A stretch of 64,000 bases of DNA from DASVVT01 sp036386415 (lineage in GTDB: Bacteria; Acidobacteriota; Blastocatellia; Pyrinomonadales; Pyrinomonadaceae). Below, in pieces: positions 42,312 to 49,743 of the stretch. The position numbers and the translations under genes are program-made. The stretch is taken from contig DASVVT010000088.1 of NCBI GenBank assembly GCA_036386415.1, forward strand, positions 62,001-126,000. The letters run 5' to 3'. The notes under the pieces are model-generated. The model was not told where the DNA came from. It saw only the letters and a program-made list of their open reading frames with translations, and ran no database searches. Numbering within the stretch: the first letter of the stretch is position 1; each line of letters starts with the position of its first letter.

Positions 42312-42965
42312 ATGAAACTAACCCCTTTCGTTCCCCGTTTTCGCTCTTTTAAGTTTGCACCATTTACGATCATCGCCCTTTTCGTCTTCACCAATTTAAC
42401 AGGCATCTTCTTTAATCGCGCTTTTGCCCCGGAAGCTCAGGCTCAGCCCGCAATTGTGCAGGTTGACGAAGATTTTATTCCTGCGGACATTCCTTCGTCT
42501 GGCGATCATGATCTTGATCTGATCATCTTCCGCGCAGGCAATCATCATGGCGTTGACCCGCGATTCATTCACGCGGTTATCTGGCAGGAATCGAAGTATA
42601 AGGTGCAGGCCAAATCGCACGCTGGCGCACAGGGCTTGATGCAGTTGATGCCCGCTACGGCGCGCCGCTTCGGTTGCACGGACGCCTACGATACCACGGC
42701 GAATATCGAAGCCGGAACGAAGTACCTGCGTTTTCTCTTGAAGCGGTTCAACGGCAACGTCTCGCTCGCGCTCGCCGGTTACAATGCCGGTGAAGGCTCC
42801 GTCGATAAATACAATGGCATCCCGCCATACGGCGAGACGCAGACTTACGTGCGCAATATCACTTCTCGCTACGGGAAATTCTTCCACCCGGTGCTCTCAC
42901 CAGAGCAGGCGCGCGTCGAGTTTCATCTCTCACAGGAAATCGCACAGCTCCAGTCAGCTCTTTAA
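42312..42965 (+). CDS. Lytic transglycosylase, SLT domain
   Basis: About 217 residues. A signal anchor (APFTIIALFVFTNLTGIFF) precedes an SLT domain. The catalytic Glu is in AVIWQESKYKV, and GAQGLMQLMPATARRFG and LALAGYNAGEGSVDKY follow. It cleaves peptidoglycan to 1,6-anhydro products in the periplasm. The ATG at 42312 has GGAG nine bases upstream and is better than the ATG at 42297. The gene ends in a strong terminator, so it is monocistronic. Confidence 0.93.
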   Translation: MKLTPFVPRFRSFKFAPFTIIALFVFTNLTGIFFNRAFAPEAQAQPAIVQVDEDFIPADIPSSGDHDLDLIIFRAGNHHGVDPRFIHAVIWQESKYKVQAKSHAGAQGLMQLMPATARRFGCTDAYDTTANIEAGTKYLRFLLKRFNGNVSLALAGYNAGEGSVDKYNGIPPYGETQTYVRNITSRYGKFFHPVLSPEQARVEFHLSQEIAQLQSAL

Positions 42966-42999
42966 GATTTAAGCCCTTCCCTGACCCGTACCCCTCGGG

Positions 43000-43047
43000 A
43001 ACCGCGCGCCAGAGTTAATTGCAACTCTGGCGCGCGGTTTCGCTTTT
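43000..43047 (+). terminator. Rho-independent terminator of the transglycosylase gene
   Basis: A perfect 17-base stem: AACCGCGCGCCAGAGTT (43000-43016) and its inverse (43023-43039), with a 6-base loop AATTGC. The tail is TCGCTTTTGC. Confidence 0.85.
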
Positions 43048-43171
43048 GCTTCACGGAGCCGTGTTCAACAAAAGCGCCGCGCGAAAAGAGGATGCGCGAT
43101 TTGAACCACCATTGACTTCAGCGCCTGAGTCGGCGTAGAAGTCACCTGCCTGTTCATCGCTGGAACGAGCT

Positions 43172-45229
43172 ATGAAAACAACCGATGATAGTGTGGCAGC
43201 AATCTCGCAACCTCCTGCGACCGCAGACCAAGGAGATGAGACTCACAAAGCCTCGCCAGAGACTAACGGTGCGTCTAAGCTCAGGCGCAAGCAGGTCATC
43301 ATCATCGGCGCGCTCATCTTTCTCGCGACTTTCTGTACGCGGCTGCTGTACTGGCATAGCGCGCGTCTTGATGCCGCAAAAGTAGAATCAATGGCGACCG
43401 CCGGTTATAGAGATATTGCGCGCCTGATCGTAGAGAGCGGCGTCGCTTCTTTCTTCAGCACATCTTCACCGCTCAGTAGCCCGAACACGATCAGCTACCA
43501 GCCCGGCTACTCGCTGCTGATGGCGCTCTTCTACCGTTTGTTTGGCGAGCGGGACGCGGCGCTCCAATTTTTTCAGATGACGTGTGACGCGGCGGCGGCC
43601 CTGATGGTCTTTCTCATCGCAGCCGAGCTGTTGCCTGTCGGGGCGGCGATCATCAGCGGAGCGCTTGCTGCGCTCTGTCCTCAGTTCTCCTGGTACTCGA
43701 TTGTGTTATTGCCGGATTCGATGGGGGTGCTGCCGATCCTCGTCGCTGCATACTGTCTGATTCGCGCAAGAAAGCGGCCACGCCTCGCCTTCGTCATAGC
43801 CGCAGGCTTACTTATCGGCCTCTCATGCTGGCTGAGGGCGAACGGTCTGCTTCTCGCGCCGTTTCTAGCCGTCACTCTGGTTCCGCTTCTGTTCGAGCGC
43901 GGCAGGCGACTGCGTTACGCTCTGGCGCTCGTGTGCAGCACTATTCTCATCCTCGCGCCGCTGTTCCTACGCAACTGGGTCATCCACGGCTACTTCCCTG
44001 TCTTCTCGCTGCGCGCCGGAAATACCATGATCGAGGGAATAGCCGATTACGATACCGAAGGGAGGTTCGGGCTGCCGAGAACAGATTTGAGCCTGATGAA
44101 ATGGGAGTCTGAAATTTACAACCGGCCAGACTACTACGGCAATCTCTTCGAGCCTGATGGAATCGAGCGCGAGCGCATGCGCCTCAAGCGAGGGCTGGCT
44201 GTGATACGTTCTCATCCGTTCTGGTTCGCAGGGGTCATGGCACGGCGCGCCGCGTCCATGCTCAGGCTTGGCAGGGTTCACCTGATCTCGACCGAGCCGC
44301 CCGTTACCCATCCATTTCCAGCGAGCGAGGGAGAGTCGCCGCCCGTTTGGACAAGCTCGCCCGCACAGATGCTGGCACAAAGCATCATCCAATCGCCGCA
44401 GGCGAAAGTCACACTGACGCCTGACGGCGCGGCACTCTCTGTCACGGGCGATGATTCAAAATATGGAGATCAACTGGCCTCCGCGCCGATTCCCATTGAG
44501 GAGAACCATGATTACCTGTTGACGATTCCCATCAGGGTCGAACAGGGGCGCATGATGGTCAGCGTGTTGAGCGAGAACCGAAGCACCACGTACGCCTCGA
44601 CAGTCTTTGAGGCGATGGAGGGTAAGACGCCTGAGGAACAGCCCCTCTCGACCATTGAGCTTCCTTTCGTAAGCAGAGAGGCAGGCCGCGTCCAGGTCGT
44701 CTTCAGCAACGCGGCATCAAAGCCCTCACATCCGCTCGTAGAGGTCGGCCAGATCAAAGTCTTCGCGCTCGGTCGGGCTTCATATCTCTGGACGCGCTAC
44801 CCGCGCCTGGGGCTCTGGCTCGCGCAGAGACTCTTCTTAACCGCCGTCATGCTCCCGCTTGCTATCTTCGGCGCTGCGCTGCTCGGACTCTCGCGGCGTT
44901 GGCGCGTGCTTTTGATCCTGCTCGCCGTTCCGGCTTACTACTTTTGCGTGCAATCTGCCCTACATACCGAGTACAGGTATGTCCTGGCCGTCCATTATTT
45001 TCTTTTCATGCTAGCGGCACTGGCGCTTTACCAGCTTGGCGACCTGTTGTGGCGAGGCTTACGGAAGAGCAGTTCTCTCAGGAAAGGGAAGATGCAAACG
45101 CAGAGGACGCAAAGTACCTCGCAGAGGTCGCAAAGGATCAACTCCTTTGCGCTGCACTTTGCGCCCTTTGCGTTTGTATCTCTATTCACCAAACCACTCT
45201 GCTCCAATAGACCTGGCCGCATCATTTGA
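43172..45229 (+). CDS. Membrane glycosyltransferase, GT39/ArnT-like
   Basis: A protein of 685 residues with about ten hydrophobic helices in the N-terminal two thirds (VIIIGALIFLATFCTRLLYW, LAFVIAAGLLIGLSCWL and others) and a periplasmic C-terminal part. The early acidic/aromatic loop and YQPGYSLLMALFYRLFG resemble PMT/ArnT-type enzymes that use polyprenyl-phosphate sugars. The next gene is a polyprenyl-phosphate sugar synthase-like GT2, fitting a donor-user pair. The last ~45 residues are read from a family-B hairpin and its flank, so the natural C-terminus was probably near residue 640. Sugar and acceptor unknown. Confidence 0.82.
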   Translation: MKTTDDSVAAISQPPATADQGDETHKASPETNGASKLRRKQVIIIGALIFLATFCTRLLYWHSARLDAAKVESMATAGYRDIARLIVESGVASFFSTSSPLSSPNTISYQPGYSLLMALFYRLFGERDAALQFFQMTCDAAAALMVFLIAAELLPVGAAIISGALAALCPQFSWYSIVLLPDSMGVLPILVAAYCLIRARKRPRLAFVIAAGLLIGLSCWLRANGLLLAPFLAVTLVPLLFERGRRLRYALALVCSTILILAPLFLRNWVIHGYFPVFSLRAGNTMIEGIADYDTEGRFGLPRTDLSLMKWESEIYNRPDYYGNLFEPDGIERERMRLKRGLAVIRSHPFWFAGVMARRAASMLRLGRVHLISTEPPVTHPFPASEGESPPVWTSSPAQMLAQSIIQSPQAKVTLTPDGAALSVTGDDSKYGDQLASAPIPIEENHDYLLTIPIRVEQGRMMVSVLSENRSTTYASTVFEAMEGKTPEEQPLSTIELPFVSREAGRVQVVFSNAASKPSHPLVEVGQIKVFALGRASYLWTRYPRLGLWLAQRLFLTAVMLPLAIFGAALLGLSRRWRVLLILLAVPAYYFCVQSALHTEYRYVLAVHYFLFMLAALALYQLGDLLWRGLRKSSSLRKGKMQTQRTQSTSQRSQRINSFALHFAPFAFVSLFTKPLCSNRPGRII
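45091..45180. repeat. Hairpin element, family B, inside the 3' end of the membrane glycosyltransferase gene
   Basis: AAACGCAGAGGACGCAAAG arm, inverted CTTTGCGCCCTTTGCGTTT arm. It is open in the gene's frame and adds residues such as KMQTQRTQSTSQRSQRINSF. Confidence 0.8.
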
Positions 45230-45292
45230 CTTTTCATCCATCATCACGTAGAAGCCTGTGGCCTTCTTGAAATCGCTCAGGTGTCGGAATCG

Positions 45293-45988
45293 ATGAAGCT
45301 CTCTGTCGTCATGCCGGTCTACAATGAAGTGGGAACGATCGAGGAGATCATTGCCCGCGTCCAGGCTGTTGAAGAGATCGAGAAAGAGTTGATTATCGTC
45401 GATGATTTTTCGACCGACGGGACGCGGGAAAAGCTTCGGCAGCTCGACGAGAGCGATCACATACGCGTCTTCTATCACGATAAAAATCGGGGCAAAGGCG
45501 CGGCTCTGCGTACAGGCTTCTCTGCCGTGACGGGTGAGATCGTGATCATTCAGGACGCAGACCTGGAGACCAATCCACATGAGTACCCGAAGCTCATCCA
45601 GCCAATCATGGAGGGCGCGGCGGACGTGGTCTTCGGATCACGCTTCGCGGGCGGCGAATCGCACAGCGTGGTCGGCTTCTGGCACTACGTCGGCAACAAG
45701 TTCTTAACCATCCTTTCCAACTGCTTCACGAACCTTTACCTCACGGACATGGAGACATGCTACAAGGTTTTCCGTCGCGAGATCATCCAGCGCATCACGA
45801 TCGAAGAGGATCGTTTCGGATTCGAGCCGGAGATCACGGCGAAGGTCGCGGCGATGCGTTGTCAGGTTTACGAGGTGAGCATCTCCTATGGAGGCCGGAC
45901 GCGCAAAGAGGGCAAGAAGATCGGCTGGAAGGATGGACTGCGCGCCATCTGGTGCATCCTGAAATACAACCTTAGAAGTAGACAGTAG
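45293..45988 (+). CDS. Glycosyltransferase family 2, polyprenyl-phosphate sugar synthase-like
   Basis: A protein of about 231 residues. The GT-A fold is shown by LSVVMPVYNEVGTIEE, IVDDFSTDGT, GKGAALRTGF and the metal motif QDADLE. The GSRFAGGE and TDMETCYKVFRRE motifs are usual for dolichol/undecaprenyl-phosphate mannosyl- or glucosyltransferases. It would charge a lipid carrier for the neighbouring ArnT-like enzyme (inference). I favour the ATG at 45293; a GTG at 45281 is also in frame. The last residues (RSRQ) and the TAG come from a family-A arm. Confidence 0.9.
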   Translation: MKLSVVMPVYNEVGTIEEIIARVQAVEEIEKELIIVDDFSTDGTREKLRQLDESDHIRVFYHDKNRGKGAALRTGFSAVTGEIVIIQDADLETNPHEYPKLIQPIMEGAADVVFGSRFAGGESHSVVGFWHYVGNKFLTILSNCFTNLYLTDMETCYKVFRREIIQRITIEEDRFGFEPEITAKVAAMRCQVYEVSISYGGRTRKEGKKIGWKDGLRAIWCILKYNLRSRQ

Positions 45989-46125
45989 TCAGTAGCCAGT
46001 AGTCAGTAGAACAGAAAATCAATTGACGCGGTTTGTGATACTCATCTAACATTCGTAGTAGACAGCAAAGCATCACACCCTGTTTCTATTTTCTACTGAC
46101 TACTGACTACTGGCTACTGTCTACT
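45976..46125. repeat. Hairpin element, family A, direct core
   Basis: AGTAGAC/AGTAGTC arms; core with AAAATCAATTGACGC and AGACAGCAAAGCATCAC, in the orientation of the 8.7-kb copy but more diverged. It supplies the stop of the GT2 gene and ends two bases before the sigma-54 activator start. Confidence 0.85.
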
Positions 46126-46127
46126 TT

Positions 46128-48293
46128 ATGATTCGCATTCCTATGTCAACGCTAAATATGTCCAGCACCGCGCAATCACTTTCGCTCGAGCGCAAGATCA
46201 AGATGCACGAGGCGCGCGAGGCGATCATCAACCGGCTGGCGCTCGACCTGCGTGCGAGCATCGATCTGGATAGATTCCTGCACGCCATCGTCTCCGAGCT
46301 GGGGCGGATGATGAACGCGGATCGCTGCGACGTGATCCAGCTCACCTCGGAGCGTGAATTGCGCATCAGCCATGAATGGCGCGCCACAGAAGATGTGCCT
46401 TCGAGCCTAGGCACGGTCATTCCCATAGACCTCAGCCAGTTGGCCGAGCATGTCGATCTGATGAAACCGATTCGCCTGGACGACACCAGCGCGCCGGGGC
46501 TAGACCATAAAGTGCGCTTGCTGGCCGCATCCCTGGGCACGCGTTCCTTACTCGTCGTGCCCGTCATTCTGGGCGGCGACCTGCTGGGACTGGTCGGTCT
46601 GCACAACACGCGCGCCCCGCGCAGGTGGCTCGACGACGAGGTCTCTTTTCTACAGTCTATCGCACGGCAGGTCGCCGTCGGCTATCAGTACACGCGTCTC
46701 TACACGGACAAGCAGCGCGAAGCGGAGACGACGCGCGCGCTGCTTGAGATCGCCAATGCCTTGAACGCGCGCTCGGATTTCGGCGAGGTGACTTCGCTCG
46801 TCCTGGAACGCGCCATCGCCTTGATCGGCGCTGACTACGGCGCGCTCGGCGTGCTCGACCCTTCGGGCGGAAGGATCAGCCTCGCCGCTTTCAAGGCCGC
46901 GCCGCATGCAGCGACGGATTCCGTGCGCGGACTGATAGACGTGCACGGGCAGTCTTTGGACATCACGGAATATCCGGCGATCATCGAAGTGCTGGCCGAA
47001 GGCAAGACGATGCGCGTCATGGACACGCAGCTTCCGGTCGCGTTTCGACTCATCTTCAACGCCACGCTCGGCGGGCGCGCGGCGCTCGTCGCGCCCGTGA
47101 GAATCGCGCGGCATACGTTCGGGCTGCTGGGTCTCGTGTGGAGCGCGGCGCGCGAAGGATTCGCGGATCACGAGGTCGCGCTCGTCGAAGGCATCGCGGA
47201 TCAGATCGGCACGGCGCTTGAGCGCGATCAACTCTCCGCCGAGGTGATGCGCCTGAAGAGCGCCCTGCACGAGCGCAGCCCGGAGGGGCGCATCATCGGG
47301 CAGGCTCCGGCCATTCGTCGCGCCATAGAGCTTGCTTTGAGCGTCGCCGACACGCAGACCTCCGTTCTCATACAGGGTGAATCCGGCACGGGCAAAGAGC
47401 TGCTCGCCAACCTGATCCATTACAATTCGGGGCGCGAAGAGAGACCCTACGTCAAGCTCAACTGCGGCGCGATTCCCGAAACCCTGCTCGAATCCGAACT
47501 GTTCGGCCACGAGAAGGGCGCGTTCACGGATGCGCGCGCACGCCGTCGCGGACGCTTCGAGGAGGCCAACGGCGGCACGCTCTTTCTGGATGAGATAGGC
47601 GAGATGAGCCTCTCGGCTCAGGTGCGTCTGCTGCGGGTGCTTCAGGACGGCGAGTTTACGCGCGTCGGCGGCAATGAAGTTTTGAAGACGGACGTGAGGG
47701 TCATCGCCGCTTCCAACGTCAATCTTGAGCGCGCCGTCGAAGTGGGCAAGTTCCGGCGCGACCTCTTTTATCGTCTCTCCGTTTTTCCGATCCACCTGCC
47801 GCCCCTGCGTGAGCGCCTTGAAGACATTCATACGCTCGTCATACATTTTCTTGAACACTACAAACAGAAGACAGGGCGCTTCATCTCCGGCATCTCGAAG
47901 GACGCTCTGGCTGCGCTCGTCAGCTACGACTGGCCTGGCAACGTGCGCGAATTAGAGAACGCCATCGAGCGCGCCGTCATCATCGCTTCAGGACGCCAGA
48001 TCGAGCTCACAGACCTGCCCGAAGCGATCAGCAAGAGCATGCAGGAAGACCGCTCGCGTCTGCGCGGCGAGCGCGCAGAGGCCGCCAATCGTGGGCGCGC
48101 TATCACACTGGAAGTCAACGTGCCTTCCTCTATGGATGAGATCGAGCGCCAGGCCATCGAAGCCACGCTCGACTACACGGGGGGCGACAAGACTCGCGCC
48201 GCACGCGCCCTTGGCATCGGGCGCAAAACCCTCTACCGCAAGTTACAGCAGTACAACGATTCGCCTGATGTAGAGGCCACTGATAAAGATTAG
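46128..48293 (+). CDS. Sigma-54-dependent transcriptional activator with two GAF domains
   Basis: A protein of 721 residues. Two GAF-like sensory domains span about residues 20-190 and 195-370. The AAA+ domain has Walker A GESGTGKELLANLI, a sigma-54 contact loop of GAFTDA, Walker B TLFLDEIGEM and the arginine-finger segment. A Fis-type helix-turn-helix ends the chain (DKTRAARALGIGRKTLYRKL). The domain order resembles FhlA/NorR-like activators. The loop reads GAFTDA in place of GAFTGA, a variant found in some family members. Start ATG at 46128 is two bases after a repeat, so its promoter must lie in or before the repeat. The targets are unknown; the YtxH gene follows. Confidence 0.92.
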   Translation: MIRIPMSTLNMSSTAQSLSLERKIKMHEAREAIINRLALDLRASIDLDRFLHAIVSELGRMMNADRCDVIQLTSERELRISHEWRATEDVPSSLGTVIPIDLSQLAEHVDLMKPIRLDDTSAPGLDHKVRLLAASLGTRSLLVVPVILGGDLLGLVGLHNTRAPRRWLDDEVSFLQSIARQVAVGYQYTRLYTDKQREAETTRALLEIANALNARSDFGEVTSLVLERAIALIGADYGALGVLDPSGGRISLAAFKAAPHAATDSVRGLIDVHGQSLDITEYPAIIEVLAEGKTMRVMDTQLPVAFRLIFNATLGGRAALVAPVRIARHTFGLLGLVWSAAREGFADHEVALVEGIADQIGTALERDQLSAEVMRLKSALHERSPEGRIIGQAPAIRRAIELALSVADTQTSVLIQGESGTGKELLANLIHYNSGREERPYVKLNCGAIPETLLESELFGHEKGAFTDARARRRGRFEEANGGTLFLDEIGEMSLSAQVRLLRVLQDGEFTRVGGNEVLKTDVRVIAASNVNLERAVEVGKFRRDLFYRLSVFPIHLPPLRERLEDIHTLVIHFLEHYKQKTGRFISGISKDALAALVSYDWPGNVRELENAIERAVIIASGRQIELTDLPEAISKSMQEDRSRLRGERAEAANRGRAITLEVNVPSSMDEIERQAIEATLDYTGGDKTRAARALGIGRKTLYRKLQQYNDSPDVEATDKD

Positions 48294-48412
48294 GCTCCGG
48301 CAAACCGTTTCTTGCGCGCCTTGACACGCATTTGCTATATTCTGCGACAGCAATTTTGCGTGCAATTTGTGATCCCGAAGCGTGGGCTTCAACCGGAGAA
48401 AGGACTCGATCA

Positions 48413-48820
48413 ATGCGAAACGAGAGAGAAATGCGGCGGCGCGAGGGGTCGGACGCTTCAACCCGTCTCGCCTATCTTCTCATCGGCGGCGGTATCGGCG
48501 CGCTCGTGGCGCTTCTGTTTGCACCGAAATCGGGACAGGAGCTGCGCGGCGACATTGCCGATGCGACGCGTAAAGGCATCGACCGGACGCGCGAAACCGC
48601 AACGCAAATCGGCGCACGCGCGGGCGAGTATTACGAAGCGACGCTTGACAAGGCTGGCGATGTCGCCACGGCCGCGCGCGAAGCTGCCGCCCGACGTGGC
48701 GGACAACTCACCGCTGCTATCGAAGCTGGCAAACAGGCTTACGCCGAAGAGAAACGTCGCACGCAAATCTCCGGCATCGAACCCGCCGCGCCAGTTTATG
48801 ACGAGGGGAAGAAAAGCTGA
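48413..48820 (+). CDS. YtxH-domain protein, small membrane-anchored
   Basis: A protein of 135 residues. One hydrophobic segment (LAYLLIGGGIGALVALLFAP) is followed by the YtxH-type PKSGQELRGDIADATRKG and an apolipoprotein-like Ala/Lys-rich amphipathic stretch. YtxH-domain proteins are known from general stress operons in Bacillus. The ATG at 48413 has AAAGGA about ten bases upstream. A similar-sized gene with a DUF948-like segment follows, as in ytxGH pairs (inference). Confidence 0.85.
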   Translation: MRNEREMRRREGSDASTRLAYLLIGGGIGALVALLFAPKSGQELRGDIADATRKGIDRTRETATQIGARAGEYYEATLDKAGDVATAAREAAARRGGQLTAAIEAGKQAYAEEKRRTQISGIEPAAPVYDEGKKS

Positions 48821-48871
48821 TCGGCTGAGGGACGTCTGGTTTCATATCTAAAAGCTGAGATTTAAAATCGA

Positions 48872-49444
48872 ATGGTATTGCTTGCCCTACAGATGAAGAC
48901 GAACGATCCCATGTTCTGGGTGCTGGTGATTATCGCCCTCTCCTTCGTGGTGATCGCTATTGCGATGGTCGCCATCGCTCTCTTTGTCAATCGCGCCGTC
49001 AAGATGGTCAACCGTCTGGAAGAGCGCGTCGAGCCTTTGCTGCAAAAGGTTTCGGTGCTGAGCGACCAGGGCAAGCAAATCGCCGCGCAGGGCAAAGAGA
49101 TTGCGGAACAGGTCGGCGTTATGTCCGGCCATCTTTCAACGGCGACGATGCACCTCTCCGAATCGGCCTCGATCATCAAGGATGAGGTGCGCGAGCTGAG
49201 GCTGCTCGTCAGTGAAACGGCCACACGGACGCGCGACAAAGTGGCGCTCGTCAGTCGCACGATAGACGAGACGCAGGAGCAGTTTTTGACGACCAGCTCC
49301 TACATACGCAACCGCGTGATCGAACCGGCGCGCGAGCTGGCGGCGATTATGGCGGGCTTCCGCCGTGGCCTCGAAGTCCTGGTTGCGCCCGCGCCGAAGC
49401 CCATTAATCAGACCTACGGAGACGAGGAGATGTTCATCGGTTAG
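48872..49444 (+). CDS. DUF948/YtxG-like membrane protein with coiled coil
   Basis: A protein of 190 residues. An N-terminal membrane helix (FWVLVIIALSFVVIAIAMVA) is followed by a long heptad-rich helix (VNRLEERVEPLLQKVSVLSD and later LRLLVSETATRTRDKVAL). It is about 50 bases behind the YtxH gene and co-oriented, so the pair resembles ytxG-ytxH of Firmicutes. The start at 48872 or the ATG at 48893 cannot be told apart, as neither has a good ribosome site. A strong terminator follows. Confidence 0.75.
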   Translation: MVLLALQMKTNDPMFWVLVIIALSFVVIAIAMVAIALFVNRAVKMVNRLEERVEPLLQKVSVLSDQGKQIAAQGKEIAEQVGVMSGHLSTATMHLSESASIIKDEVRELRLLVSETATRTRDKVALVSRTIDETQEQFLTTSSYIRNRVIEPARELAAIMAGFRRGLEVLVAPAPKPINQTYGDEEMFIG

Positions 49445-49475
49445 AAGCCTTTGAAAACACCTGCGGCACTGAAGA

Positions 49476-49525
49476 GCCCGAACCATCGCCTCCGAATAAG
49501 GAAGCTGGTTCGGGCAAATTTTTTA
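49476..49525 (+). terminator. Rho-independent terminator after the DUF948-like gene
   Basis: A perfect 10-base stem: GCCCGAACCA and TGGTTCGGGC (49476-49485 and 49506-49515), with AAATTTTTT directly after. The T-rich tail makes it a good intrinsic terminator. Confidence 0.85.
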
Positions 49526-49566
49526 GAGCGTGTCTGAAAAGGAGTAGAGAGAAGGGTGAGTTGAGA

Positions 49567-49657
49567 TTTAAACGCAAAGGGCGCAAAGTGCTTCGCAAAG
49601 GAGTTGCTTCTTTGCGCTCTCTGCGTCTTCGTCCCTTGCGTCCTTTGCGTTTAAATT
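49567..49657. repeat. Hairpin element, family B, with an outer nested arm pair
   Basis: AAACGCAAAGGGCGCAAAG arm and inverted CCTTTGCGTTTAAA arm. An outer pair (AAAAGGAG near 49538 and CTCCTTTTCACCC near 49677) forms a second stem. Confidence 0.8.
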
Positions 49658-49743
49658 CCCTTGTTCTTTAACCGTTCTCCTTTTCACCCTTTACCGCTTT
49701 ACTGCTAATATTATTGATTCAATCAATGGAAAGTGAAGACAGT

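Noticed and set aside
48321..48343. TTGACA with TATATT/TATTCT as a sigma-70 promoter
   Set aside because: The spacing is 9-11 bases, far from 17, so the two boxes cannot form a standard promoter.
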